A DNA stretch of 64,000 nucleotides from Tubulanus polymorphus (lineage: Eukaryota > Nemertea > Palaeonemertea > Tubulaniformes > Tubulanidae): positions 6,074,278-6,138,277 of the forward strand of contig NC_134030.1 of assembly GCF_964204645.1 (NCBI RefSeq), given 5' to 3'. The notes beneath the pieces were generated by a model. That model had not been told where the DNA came from. It searched no databases and saw only the letters and a list, made by a program, of their open reading frames with translations. A program made the translations under genes and the position numbers. Positions 44,901 through 59,900 of the stretch are shown here, one piece after another. The stretch's first letter is position 1; each line of letters begins with the position of its first letter.

Positions 44901-47900
44901 CTGACTTGATCTGCTAATCGATTAACACAGTCAAATATGTAAGACATGACAGAAACTGTTTGATATTACGCACGCACGATCTAGCGATCTCAACAAATTA
45001 CTTTTTCCCAATTCATAGCTTTTTTACAAAATTCCCTGACTTTTTAAAGAAATGAAATTCCCTGACTTTTCCCCTGAATTTCCAGGTAAGTGGCGTCACC
45101 CTGTAACCAGTCTTGAGCCCCTAGATGACTTTCTCTTACCCATACGATACGTGGCCTTGAATCCTTTATGAACGACGCTGCTATCCGTGCGGAACTTCAC
45201 AAACATTACATTGCCCCTGGAGATGCGGGTGCCCGGGGCCGTCGCGCCGCAAAATCTACCCAACAATCGTGAATTCCACGTTCCTCCGTCGCGCACCTCG
45301 ACGTAATCGAATTTACATCTGAAAATATCGAAACTACGTGACATAATTGTGAGTATGAATTAGTAAGTTTCTATCGGAGACCCTTTTAGCATACATACTC
45401 TCTTGGATGAGTCTCGATTTGGAATTCGTTGTCGAAATCGATTTGTATTCGTTCGGTCGCCGGCGCTGTTATCGTCCAGATACATTCCACATTATGCGGA
45501 TATTTTTCGGGATAATTCGGCGATTTAATCACACCCGACGATACGCTATCGGAGAGGTACATCGTTCCGCCGCACGCGACCGAAAGCTCGCGATACGTCA
45601 GGCGAAATCCGGGACGTCCGATGCTGCCTTCAGCCGAGACGAACTGCACAGTCAAACTGTTACTCGATGATCCGATACTACCGACTGGAATCGTGTTGCC
45701 GCAGTATTTATCACCGAGTGTCGGAGAAGTCAGCGAATCGCCGTTATAAAACTGGATTACAAATTCAAACATGTATACAGTGAATAATATACATCCCAGT
45801 ATTAGTGTTCGGATCCACAGGCAAATTTTGAAGGACTTGTCACATCCAAAAAGGGCACAAAGCACAAAAAAACCCACAGATGATGATTTAACGATGTATT
45901 TTCTGACAGTTTTTCATTTCTCCGATGATGAGGTTTAGTCAAAACTTCGAAATTGTCAGAAAATTAATAGTAACATCATCAACTGTGGGTGGGTTCATCA
46001 ACTCAATTCAGTATCCCGGTACCCGGTTTGTGTATTTCATGTTTTCCCTATTTTTGAGCTAGTGGAAACAAACCTGTATATAGTCATTCTGACATTCACT
46101 TGTAGCTAGAATATCCAATGATTCAAATGTGATGTTTACAGTTCGACCGGGTGTTACAGTTATCGTCCACGTACAGTTCGATTCCGGAGGATAGTTCTGC
46201 GGTTGGTTTGGACTTTGAATTTCGCCAACAGGACTAGTGAATTGGCCACCACAAGCTGAAATGAAATTCCATCAGTCCATAACATTTATGAATTAACGAA
46301 GCTGCCAGTTAAAATGAGATGAGACGCATATAGAAAATTGTACCTGTTTTGAAAAGAGCCATGAATCCAGTTCCGTTGATACTGTGATCCGATTTGAAGC
46401 GAACAGTTAAATCTTTTGTACTGGAGAAAAATGAATCTAAAGGTGGGTACCGGCCACAGAAAGTACCTAATTTTGATGCTGATATGCTATTGCCTAAAAT
46501 AAGAAATCAAAGAGAGTAGTGAGACAAGAGGACAAACTGGTTGAGGAATGGACTTCAAATAGAGATCCTAAAATGAATTCTGACGATGGACATACCATCA
46601 TAAATCTCAACACGATCGAAATTACAAAGTCGATGTCCTTCCGTAAAAACTTCCGTTACGTTCAAAAAAACTCGAAAGCCTTCATTCGCGACGATGTTCC
46701 AGATGCATTCCAAGCTTGGACCATAACCGTAGGGATAACCGGGTGAGGTAAAATTAGACAGTTCATCACGAGCAAATAACGTTCCACCGCAACCTACGTC
46801 CAAAACAAAAACAAGCCCGTTTTAAAGAACAGTTTTAACTTAAACTATAGGATTGATTCAACTGTTAGTCAACGGGTGAATTAGTACCAGTCACGTTCAG
46901 CAGTGGTTGCCCTGATGGAGGGACAGTAGCTGGTAGAACATCAATCGCTTTCCATTCTAACAAAAATCCGTCACCTTCTACGCTGACATCCGAGTAGAAT
47001 TTGATCGCCATCTGACTACCTGTACTGACAACAGGTTCGGGAATTTTGTCTCCACAAACTGTTTTCAAGACCGGTGAATCTGTATCACCACCATCGTAAA
47101 ACTACAAAACAACCGAGCAATTGTATCAAGGGCCTAATTCAGCTTAGATTCTACATTATCCAGACCAAATAGCATAGTTATATAGTTTCCATATCAAGAC
47201 GGGATGAAATTTCCATGGGTTACAATTGATACTGTTATATAATAGCTCATTCTAGTGCGATATTTACCTTAAGGTAATCATAACAATTATCACTGAATAC
47301 AGTATAAGCGACACCAAACGGTTCTGTTTCCAAAGTCAATATTCGAGCGCGAATACGTTTATTCATATCCACAGTTATCGTCCATGTTACATCCATTTTA
47401 TTCGGGTAATTATGTGGATATTCGGGTGATGCAATTTCACCATACGTTCCTTGTAATTGTCCACCATAAACTGCAAATGATTAGCAATTTAGAGATCAAG
47501 TTGTCGTCTAGGCAAAAATGAAAGTTTGGAACTCCCCAAACATCTCAGATCATCATCGAAGATGATGTAAAAAACACACAATTATTCTTTAAATCAGAAC
47601 TTGAATCAAAAGTACTGGTGACTTACTTATAGCGTAGTTGATGTAGAAACCGGTAGCTGTGCCACTACCGTCAGATCGGAATCGAATCCACAACTCATTT
47701 TCTGAGAACGTTAAATTTTTCGACGATATTTCCGAGCCGCAGAATCGACGCACGTCGCGACTACGTTCTCCGCCGTTACGAATTTCGAGAAAGTCTAACG
47801 CGCAATGTTCGTCAGTTTGTACATCGAACGAACTAGAATATAAGACCGCAATTTCTGAATCATGCACATGTTCGTGGAAAAATCGGGAAGAAAACCCTAT

Positions 47901-50900
47901 TAGTGACAAAATCGTACCTAACATCAAGTTGTATATGGTTTCCTTTTGGTGCGGTGATAGTCCAAACGCATTCATAATCTGGAGGATAGGCATCAGGATA
48001 ACTGGGACTGACGAATGTCCCTTGAATGGATGTCATTTTACCTCCACAAGCTGTCAATAAATAAGATTCGATGTTTACTCATAGGAATAGTACAAGTAAC
48101 TATGCCACGGTGACTTTTTTTGTGACGTGACATTTTCTGTCACCCCGCCCTACCTTCGTAAACACTCTTCTACACATTTCACATTCGTACTAACCTCGTG
48201 AGAATGTTGTATACACAGCACGGAAACCGTGATTCGACCGAGGTGATTGTTTACGGGACGACTGAGGAAACGTCGCCTGGAAAACTATCGTCATTTTCGA
48301 ACTCAACGAAACGATAGATGCTGGAACTGAATACCCGCAGTACCGGCCGTACGGTTCGGCACCGCTGTCAACCATGTCAGCTCCGCCCATATATATCGAT
48401 ACGCTATCGTACATACAATTATCATCGGCGCTCATATCTATATAGGTGAACGTGAAGGTTATCTTTGAAGCTGAAATGACAAGAAATGAATTCAGCAACT
48501 CTCGATCTAACACTACAATGTAACACTACTTCTACTCTTCAATTTTCTAAACCCTCTACACCATGTATATCTTTTCACCTAATAGAACTAGCGCAACACT
48601 ATTCAACTATGGAACCGGCGCTAGATTAGTAAACTTACCCGGGTCACCAGCATTTAAAGTCCAAATACAAGTTCCATTTTTGTGATATTCATCTGGATAA
48701 TTCGGTGAAAATATCTGTCCATCTTCACTAGCATCGCGTACACCACCACAAACTACACGAAAATATATCATAATATTGCTTAATCTTTGGAGCTATTTCT
48801 CGTTAAAATCAGTTACACGAAATCTAGGGTACTTACCCGTACGATAAGATGCTTTGAACCCACGCGCGCTGACTGAGCCATCAGAAGCCATTCGAAACAT
48901 CACTTCATTATTAGTTGCTGTATACACCGTCTGATTAGGCATTTTATTACCACAATGTTTCAATAGGGAAGGTGCAGTGATCGAGTTTCCATCAAATATC
49001 TGGAAGAATTATCATCAAAAACTGTTAAAACTGTTTCATGCACAAATTAATTCAGAAATTCATCGACGAATTCCATCACCCTCAACTTACCTGCAGGTAG
49101 TCATAGTTGCAGTTGTCATGGGTACCTTCGATGTCGAAATCTTCGATTGTTATCTGAACGACGTAATTTTCGTCGACTGTAACCTTCCATTCGCAGTCGA
49201 TATTGTGTCCGTAGTTACCGGGGTAACCTTGAGACGTAATAGTTCCAGACTTTGCCGTGAAGTTTCCACCACAACCTTCCAAAAGGAGGAAATCAATGCA
49301 ATTGTTTATTCAACAACTCGCAATACCTACTAATTGTTGAATTCTTTCGGATTTTTGAAACTGCCAAAAAACTCAGCAGTATAGTAGCAATATGATGTTT
49401 TTTCAAATTATCATCAGACATTTAACTTTATGTGATACCTAATACATGGAATAAGATATACAGTGAACAATACAATTACATATAATATCACCCAGCCCAT
49501 TTAGGACTTACAAATCATGGAGACTACAAAAATTAAATGATAATGGAAAAATGTCAAAATTATGTTATTCACTTATTGAATGAATAATTATGTCTTATAA
49601 CCCCTAAGCGTTGTATAAATGCTGTAAGTATGATATTTTCATACATTAGATTAACTGTCTTTAACTAATGATAAAGATAGAATACCTCCATCTATAACTT
49701 GATACGTGGCCTTGAAACCTTTTCCCGACTGCGAACGATCGCTCTTGAAACGAACGTACATATTATTCCCCGACGTCATGATCATTTGGCTTTGCGTCGT
49801 TTTGTGACAGAGTTTTGATATCAGAGGTGACGTCATATCCGGGCCTCCAAATATCTGAAATCGATGAAGAAATTCCAGCTTTCAAAGCGATCTCACATTT
49901 CTAGACCTGACTACCTTAGTATCTAACTTCGTGAGTAGTTTTTACCATAGTTTGATATCTAAAATAGTAGTTTAATTGAAAAACCATTCTGATTTTGAGC
50001 ATACTTCGATATTTCTTGGAGTAGAGTTCTTAAAAGGATAGTAACTACTCTCAAATAGTAATAGTGAAGTCGTAATAATTACCTCAATAAAGTCGTACTT
50101 GCATTCGGCGTTGTTTTCCAAATCAAGACCAAGTAAAGTGAGTTCAATTCTGCGTCCGAGTGATGTAGCAACGGTCCAAACACATTCGTGATAACTGGGA
50201 TAATAATCCGGATAACCAGGCGTCATGAACGTGCCCGAGTCACTCGTAAAATGACCTCCGCATCCTGAAATATTACGTATCAGTCAGGTCAATGAAAAGA
50301 TCGTAATCCAGGCGTAATTAATTAAGAACATACCATCAGTGATCCATTCTAAGCGGAATCCTCGATCAGCCACAGAACGATCCGATTTAAAATGAACCCA
50401 CAGTTTTTCGCCTTTCGAAGCGAACGGCGACGGCAAACTTCTGCCGCAATATTTTCCGATCAAGGCTCCATCACTTGAACCTTCTTTCAGCTATAAAAAA
50501 TATCCGTTCTCACAACATGAACAACATAAATTTCTAATACCACATGCACACGACTGATAGAAACAGAATAACATAGAGTCAAATATGTTTCATCTCAGAA
50601 ATAATGTTTAATTCTCGTAAATGCACAATGAACAGGGAAAATGCTCGGAAACATGTTTCTATCTTCTGTTTCCATGTTTCCCTGTGTCGTACATAATGCT
50701 CCTTCTTACCTCGAGATAATCCATATCGCAATCGCCGGTTTCGAGGGCGAAATGCGAGAACGATACGTTTAATTTGTTACCGAGCGTCGTTTGAATTTCC
50801 CACGTACATTCTATATTCGGTGGATACGGATTTGGAAATTCCAGACTTTCAATGACTCCGTAATAACTCGTCAGTTCGTGATTACAATCTGAAGATAAAA

Positions 50901-53900
50901 AGAACAATTTTTATGAGCTTATTACATTCATTTTGAGATAATAATCACTAATATCAATTCATATCGATTTATACCGGCGTGGTAGACGGCGTGGAAACCG
51001 CGACCGTTGTTAGATCCATCGGTAAAGAATTTCACCCACATTCGATTTGTTTTAGATGTAATAGGTTGAGGAGGGCTCGATCCGCAGGCTCTCTTCAGGA
51101 GTATGCCGTGAGCATTTGTATCGCGCACCTAAATTGCAAAAAGTTATCGCTTGAAATGTTTGTTAGTTTAATTTGATAGCACAATTTCTTTTAAAAGCCA
51201 TTGATAAAACACTCTGTCCATCTAGTCATAATATAAATACCACACTAAGAATGAGAATGAGTCCCAAATGTTTCCTTGATGAAGTTTCGCCCAGATGCTG
51301 GCCTCAAGAAAATTTGAGCATGCGTTACAAAAGAGTCACTCATTCATTACACTTTTTGATTCATCTTTGTCTAAAATATGCATATGATTCCATAATAACT
51401 TGCCAAATTGTCGAAGTTGCGAAATTCCTCCACTTTGCAACTAATTTTCAAAAACATAGCAACTTTACAAAAAGTTCCACTCTCAAACCCCCTCAAAGAA
51501 ATGGCTAGCTATGGGCTTGTTTTCACTGAAGGTCTACTCAATTTTTCATTATCATTGTGGGATTATGCACATTAATATAAGCTCTATCAAAATATATCTT
51601 GATATCTTGAAGTATTTGTAAACGTCTACCTCGATGTGGTCGTATTTGCAAGTTGATGAATCTTCTAAATCCATATCCGAGAATATCAGTTTAATACGGC
51701 TTCCGCGAGCGACCTGTATGTTCCAGAAGCATTCGGTAGAATGGCTGTACGGTAACGGGTAATTCGGGGATACGAATGTACCGGTAGACGAGGTAAGATC
51801 AGCACCGCAACCGGTCGACGCGCCGTCGTAGTGAATACGAAATCCTTTCGCCGAGTTCGAATTGTCTGATTTGAATTTGATATAAAGACGGTTGCTATGC
51901 GATAGAATCTGCGAATCGATCTTAGTGCCGCAATACCGTCCAATCAGCGGCGACGATGGGTAACCTCCGTTTCTAAAATAATGTACACAATCATTAATGA
52001 ATTTTGATAAGATAAAAACCCACTATTTACAAATTATAAGAATTCTAAAATCGAGAATTTATTTATTGCTACAATCTAAAATATAAGGACACAATGTTTC
52101 GATCTCATCCTAAGGATCATCGTCAGGTGTGAGATATAGACTACAAACAGGGGTATATAAACAGAAGAGAATACACCCGACGATGATCTCTAGGGCGAGA
52201 TCGAAATGTCGTGTCCTTATATTTTAGATTGTATCAATAAATAAATTCTCGATTTTAGAATTCTTTTAATTTGTAAATAGTGGGTTTTTATCTTATCATC
52301 TGTTCACCACGTTTGAGTGTGGTTGTCGTGCTATTATTGAATTTTGTTGATGTTTTCCTTAATACTAAACTGAACAATAGAAAACTACCTGATTTCTACG
52401 TAATCATATCTACAATTAGAATGACTCTCCATCCCAAAGTCAGTGATATTCAAAACAATCTGGTGACTGCTGGGCAACACTATCGTCCAGACGCATTCCC
52501 GGGTATGCGGATAATTGGAGGGATAATTCGGACTGGTGATTTCTCCGACCAAAGTTTGTAATTGTCCTCCGCACACTATACAACGGAAAAACAAACTTAC
52601 AATTTCAATAATGCCCCTCAGTCAAGCTCAGTGGGTCGAGGTATTTTAGGCTAGTGTTATACTTACAAAGAGTAGCATTAAGAGCCACGTATGACGCAGA
52701 GAATCCACCATAGGCTACAGTTCGATCAGATGCAAACTGTAAAGTCATTGTATTCTCAGTAGATGTCATCGATGGAGGTAAACCACTACCACAATATCTG
52801 TATTTAAAAAACAATAAAATAAGTTCTGATACATAATTATCGTTATCATTCTAATATCATTCCGGATCTTCAAAATATCTAAGATATATCCTTTAGTATA
52901 CCGGTATATGACACATCGATTATACAGGGTGGCCCCTTTGTGTCCATTTACAAATCTCCTGAGTTTTTCCTGATTTTTCTATGCGATTACACCAAATTCC
53001 ATTAGTGAATCTTGAGAAATTTCTCAAATTCATTCATTTGTCAGTGAATCATATACTGATAAAGGAACGCATGGTCAGCAGCATTATCCAAATTTCCTGA
53101 GTTTTCCAGGTTTTTGGTAAAATTTGTCAAATTCCATTAGTTATCCCTGATTTTGTCTAGATTCCCTGAGTTTTCCAAGTCACTGGCCACCCTGTAATAT
53201 GTCTCTTCTTATCTATTTTTCTATCCAGCACATGAGAAAACAGTTTGAAACTTGTGGGATCGTCCCGGTTGGAAGGTGTAAAGAATTGAGTAATTACCTG
53301 CCAATTACTCCACCAGTGTCCGTGAACGTAGAATTATCCATCACCAACACATAATCGTATTTACAGTTTCGATTTTTTTCGATGCTGAACGTGTGGAATG
53401 TAAGTTGTATGATCAGCCCCTCGTCGACGTGAATGCGCCACTCGCAGAACGCTCCATGCGGGTAAACCTTCGGGAATCCAGGACTGCTGACTGTTCCATA
53501 TGGAGCCGTCAGTGTACCACCACAATCTGCGCAGAGTATCAGAACAATGTACGAAGTGTATCATTTCAGTTAGCTTACTATAACATCTATCACTTAACAC
53601 TCATTCCACTCATCTACCAAAACTACTATGCATTAGTAGTGAAAGCTCATATAAACTCAAATAAAATAGCTAACCTATAAAGTACTGTCTCTATATTTTA
53701 CTGATATAACATCTGTTGAAAGAATAGGAAATTGTAAACATCGCATCTAAAATGCCACATTATACTTTTTTGGAGCTCTTAAAATTGAGGCCAAGTTAAA
53801 AGTTGTCTATAAAACTGGTTCCAGTAAATTAATTCAAACAAAATCAGTTTAAAAGAAATAATCAAGATGATTGTGGCAATTGTACAGGGTGGCCAGTTTA

Positions 53901-56900
53901 GATTAACTTTGTTTACCTGACTTGATCTACTAAGATTCCAATCCATTAACACAGTCAAATACGTAAGACATTGACATAACTGTTTGATTTTACGCATGAT
54001 GTACCGGTAGCAATCTCAACATATTTCTATCACTTTTCCCTGATTTTTCTGCTTTTTTTTGTACAAAATTCCCTGGTAAGTGGCCACCCTCTGTTGCAAT
54101 ATCATTGATAAGATTCCACATACCCCCAGTACTGCTAGTTGTTGTGTATTTAACTTTGAATCCTCTGTTTTCAGTGCTGCCGTCCGTTTTGAATTTCATA
54201 TATAATCTATGGGTACTGGAGTCGATCGCGCCAGGCATTTCACCTCCGCACAATCGTTTCAACATCGGAGAATTCGAAGAACCTCCATCACGAACCTTTA
54301 AATATAAACATGGCATTATTTCCGCATGCAAATCACCGGTAGATAAAGATACACGTAATGCCTAATAATAATCACAATCTAATCAGTGTTTAATAGCATA
54401 TTGACAATGCTACTGGGGCAGGATTCAAGAATAATCCGCCAGGGTCAATAGCGGTTACTGGATTACGACGCTTCTACATTTCAATTAAATTCAACTTCTC
54501 TCATTAGTAGATGAATTTTTATTGAAATCTATACCATAGAATGAGAATGTGAATCTCATATCTATCTGATGTCTGGTGATTTTCGGTTTTAGAACCCTAA
54601 AAGTCAAGTTCAAATCTAATTTAAAATGAACTAATTGTTACTATGAGGCAGTGAATTTTTGCACCATCTCGCGTGTGCAGTACCCTATTGCATAAATATA
54701 ACTTCTACTTTCAGCAGTCAAGTGATAAGTTGCGCGCCCAATTTCTCAAAGAAAGGTTATGAATGATTTCCAGGGGTAGTTAGGGTTGCAATTGCTCAAA
54801 GAAAGGTAAGGGTTGATTTCCAATCACTCCGCTGTTGTCACTTTACCTCAAGATAGTCGAATTCACAATCTACATCGCCTTCGACGTCGAATGCTTCAAA
54901 TGTGAGAGTAATACGAGACCCGATTTCTTGTTCGATTAGATATACACACTCAGTGTTGCTAGGATACGATTCGGGATAATACACCGACTGAATCACTCCT
55001 GTAGGATTTCTATAAGTTCCGCCACAAGCTACGAATAAAAAAAAGTTCTTAATTTCTTCAAACAAATCTATCGGCCCATCGAAAAAATAAGAAACTGGAT
55101 TTTAAATGGTGCTCACCTGTTGTGTAATGGATTTTGAAACCTTGACCTTCTGTCGATTCATCCGCGCGGAAGCGAATAAGTACGTTGTTACTGGTCGACA
55201 TGAATGGTGCGGGTTCTTCATTACCGCAATAACGACCAACAAATGGAGAAGATCCTAATTCTCCATCTCTCACCTGAAAAAACACATATTTCAGACCTTT
55301 CACTCAACTGTTCAACTGTTCCTTAATTATCTACAGGGCAGTGATAAGACTAAGCAAAAGTTTGATTTTTCTTATCGGCTGAAGCAGTATCATTTCGAGT
55401 TGCGAGTGTTGGGAAATTTTATAGCGAGTCCCTTTACAGCTTACAGATTATTATCCATCTTAAAAAATCTATTTATTGCGTGTGTAGCTCGCAGAGTCTC
55501 TTCAATTGTTGGAAAATGTCCAAGAATTTACAATAGATAGATGCATCCAGATATATGACTAACTGCAATCATCAAAATTTCTTAAATGATTAACAGCCAG
55601 GGACTCATGAATCTCTATCATTTAGTCATTTAGATATAAATTTCGAGTTAAAATACTCATGGTGACATCTTGCAGGGCCATTCATAAATATCAAGTCAAT
55701 TTAGCAATGCATGTGTGAATATACACACTCTGATGATTCCTTCAGTTGTAAATTTTGCCCGTTCCAGATACGGACCAAAATTAGTTACTAGTGGTATAGT
55801 GAATGCAGCTATTACAATTATTATCTTTGCAGAAAATAAGCCTAAATGACATCCCTGTATCTGACGCAAGTCTAGGTGATCTTTATAGAACTTAGAAAGA
55901 AATGGTAAAATCATCTACCTCGATGTAATCCCATATACAATCAGCATGGCCTTCTATATCAACGTCTACGAACGTGATGTTAACTCTTTCACCGACCGGT
56001 GCCGTAATCACCCATTCGCAGAATATCTGTCTCGTGTAACCTTGAGGATATCCGGGAGATGTAACGGTACCGGTGTCAGCGGTTACACGTCCTCCGCAGT
56101 TCGTTCCAGCTACAAAAAACGTTCAGATTTATAACAGGCTAGCACGGTGGCCATTTTCCCCTGATTTTTACATATGGTTTCATAAAATTACCCGAGTGAA
56201 TGTAAACAAAATGTTGAAATTTCATATCATTGAATCACATACTAGTGAAGAAACAAGATCAATAGCATTATCCAAATTTTCCAGGTGTTTGGTAAAATTT
56301 CCTGAGTTTTCTCTGATTTTTCTGATTCCCGAAGTTTTCCAGTTCAGTGGCCACCCTGGTTAGTGAAAGGCCAAGGTTCGAGAGCTAATAATGAGGGCAA
56401 GTAGGGTTTTAATTACCAGACACAGCCGCATAAGTGATCATAAATCCGCGATCAGAAGCGTTAGCATCCGAATGAAATTTGAGCCATGCAGTTTTTCCCG
56501 AAGTTGATATCGGCAATACTGTTCTCGTACCACAGAATTTTCCCAGCAAATTACTAGAAGCTTCTCCACCATCACGAATCTGAAATCATGATGACATAAT
56601 CCATTTGCATGCAGTGATTACTATTTTCATGATTATCGTTATCATTATTCATTATTTTGTTAAGGGAGTTATATACATATTGTACCAGTGATTTGGCTAT
56701 GTAATGTTGTACTCATTGCTTTTATTACGGCACTAATTATCTCCAATTAGGACCAGTATTGTATAACATATTTGTGCATATATATCACACATCATTATTC
56801 ATATAATCAAACTTCTGTATAAAAAGAATTACCTCAAGATAGTCATTCGTACAATTATTCTGTGAGAGTTCGATATGAAGCGATGCAAAAGTGAATAAAA

Positions 56901-59900
56901 ATTTTTTTCCAGGGTCGGCATTGAAGAGCCAAACGCAGTCAGAATTGTGAGGATAATTTGAGGGATATCCAGGACTCATCACCGTACCAGAATTCGATAC
57001 GAACGACCCCCCGCAGCCTGAAAATATCAACAATTATCGACCAACTTCAACAGATTGTGATTGAACATGAGATTAACCTACAGAGAATCCCAAAATATTA
57101 ACAAAAATATTTTACAGCTGGAAAATGTTTCCTTGAGGCAATAGTATTTTATTAGTTTGGTTTAGTAGTTTATCACTAGCAGTTTATCATCAAGGAAACA
57201 TTATCGGACTTACATAAATAATGATACCATAAAAATTGATACCTTATTTCTCCTAATCACGTGGAACATTCTGTAAAGTGCGATACAATTTGTAATCTGG
57301 TTCATTTCTACAACTGACGGGTCTGTTATGGTAAAATTAACCGTGATTTTTAAAAAAGTAATGTACAGGGTAGATAGGTGGCCGGCTGGGGCAACTTCCA
57401 ACTTCATTTTCATTATCATTGTGGGGTTCTCCATAGATTATCGTAATAACCTGGACTATAGTAGTTCTTATCAATACTTGTCGAACATGAGAACATTTAT
57501 AGATCTCAGAATCATTGAGAATCAACTCGGAAAATTATCTTACCTTCATCGATCGTATTCCAATTGAAAGCGAATCCCTCGTCGCTGGTCGACGAATCAG
57601 ATTCAAACTTGATTCGCATAAAATTCTGCGTCGTGTTGATCGGATTGCCGTTATTCGGTATATCCGTGCCGCAATACTGACCGATTACACGCGAGTTTAC
57701 GGTTGAACCATCGTAAATCTTGATATCGTCGTAGTCGCAATCTACATCATCTTCCAGGGCAAATTTAGTGAATTTCAATTGAATGATCTGTACAATGACA
57801 ATAAAAACAAACAGTTATTTAATAGTGCAACAAAGTAACTGTAATCACACCTGACAATGATCTCTAGGGTGAGAGGGTCGTGTTCTTACATTTTAGATTG
57901 TATCAATAAATAAATTCTCGATTTTAGAATTCTTTTAATTTGTAAATAGTGGGTTTTTATCTTATCATCTGTTCACCACGTTTGAGTGTGGTTATCGTAC
58001 TATTAACTGTAATCAGTATAGAATTTACTCAGGTAAGTGGGTACAAACGGACTGGTTACCACAAAGTGTTTGAGCTGGTAGTTTAATCAAAGTTTTGACT
58101 CTTCCGGAATACTGAGATACAAAAATTGTACAGAATTTGTGAAATGTATATATACATGTGATCCAGAATGACCTAGTTTTATTATTTTCTCATGTTTATT
58201 GTGGGATTCTTGTTATGTTATCGTCTCAACACGGATAGTGTTTTATCAATGGTGAACATTGTCCTTCCCTATATTATTCAATAACTTTTACAAAATGTCG
58301 AATCTTGGGGGCAAGTTGTATCGATTTGTATTTTGACGACAGTTTTTAATCATAGCTGATACACTAATATTGCATTTGAAATGTGACATACATCGGTATA
58401 GGGCGAATAATGCATTGATTTTGGGTCAATTTTGCGATAAACGGATTACAAGCACTGGAACAATTACAGAGTTTTCCAACAGATAAGGTTTTCATACGCT
58501 ACTTGCCATACTGCACGAACAGCATTGAAAATGCTCCAGGTATTCTTATTGCCATATATGGGATTACCATTAATTACTCTATTAATCGGAGTGGTCATAC
58601 TAGTGATACAGAAAAGCTTTTACAAAAGAAATGACGGCATACCAGCAGATATTCTGCGTCGAATGGGTGAGTATGAAAGTGATTGTATCTCATTTAAACA
58701 AACTTCGATTCTTCACGAAAATGCTCACACAATTTGCCGATTGTATTTTCACTTACTCCACAGGTAAAACTGGACGAAAGCTAGGAAAACAAGAACTACT
58801 CTACGTTTATGAAATAGAGTTTGAAAATAATCTTCTTGATAGTAACGCCATATTCCTCGAATCAAAAGTCGAACTAACTGAAAGAATCGTCGTTCGTTCG
58901 TTGGAGTTTCTATGGAAACGACATCCAATGTTACGAATGAAAATCAACAGTTTTGTCAACAACAGATGCCGTGAAGATGTTTACTTTTTTCAAGAAATTG
59001 GTGAAACACCGATTTTAGATTTTGAAACAGAAAACACTAACGATTGGATGCAAGTTCTTTATGATGAATTTAAGAGAAAGTTTGATATAAAAACTGGGCC
59101 ACTGTGGAGAGTGAAAATGTTACCAGGAGCGAAACAGGAGAATGGGAAATTTCAACATATTTTTTTATTTACATTTTTCCATTCAATCATTGATGGCACC
59201 TCAATCATTCACATATATCGAGAATTCATTGAGAATTTAGAAGTTTTATTGAGTGGATCTGAACCAATTGTGAAAAGTCTCCCAACTCTACCGTCAATAG
59301 AGGAAATATTCGCTGATGAGTTACGACCCAGTTTCACTGAAAAACTCATCAGCATTTTTAGGTCTGCAAACAATTACTGTTTCCCGCAACAACCGAGTAA
59401 TAATCAAACCGAAATAAGCAAAGATTTTGTTGACGCGTTTAAAGTGAATAAACCGCGATCAAGTCGGCTTTATCCAATAGAATTTGATGAAAATGAAACA
59501 GCTTTGATAATCAAGAAAAGTAAGAATATGGGAATACGTATACATTCCATCGCCACAGCAACAGCAGCAGTTGCTTTACGGAGACTGATGAACAAACACA
59601 GCGTCAAAGTTGGACAGAGTTTTAATCTGAAGACCAACAATCCAGTTTCACTAAGGAATGTCCCTCACAAGAGAATCAAAAATGATTCGATTGGATGCAT
59701 GATTCTCCTAGGACTAAATATTAGTGCATCTATACCACTAAATCCTACAGAATCAGATTTCTGGAAATTAGCATCACAGTTTCAAACGAAACTTCAAAAT
59801 GCTATAAATGACGGGGGCCACCTTAGAACGAAAAAACAGATGGATTTATGTAATGTTCTCAGTAAAGAGGCATCAATAGCGGCTCATCAACCTCGAGAAG

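Larger units (their letters stand above)
44141..50264 (-). other. CUBN: Cubilin CUB domains 9-17
   Basis: Exons: CUB9 50264-50083, 49854-49686; CUB10 49275-49091, 48999-48837; CUB11 48752-48639, 48470-48195; CUB12 48050-47918, 47832-47627; CUB13 47470-47268, 47101-46888; CUB14 46793-46596, 46493-46344; CUB15 46255-46074, then 45751-45399, shared with the start of CUB16; CUB16 ends in 45318-45140; CUB17 44789-44583, 44290-44141. CUB13 starts IYGGQLQG and has VTWT, lacking the first disulphide as in mammals. It is followed by a Pro/Ser/Thr linker ending NVTG before CUB14. CUB17 ends FRFESS, as does the human domain. Confidence 0.92.

Noticed and set aside
58631-58763. Alternative N-terminus of the acyltransferase reading through the intron
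   Set aside because: The region has good GTGAGT and CCACAG splice sites, and the upstream exon supplies a clean membrane anchor in phase.
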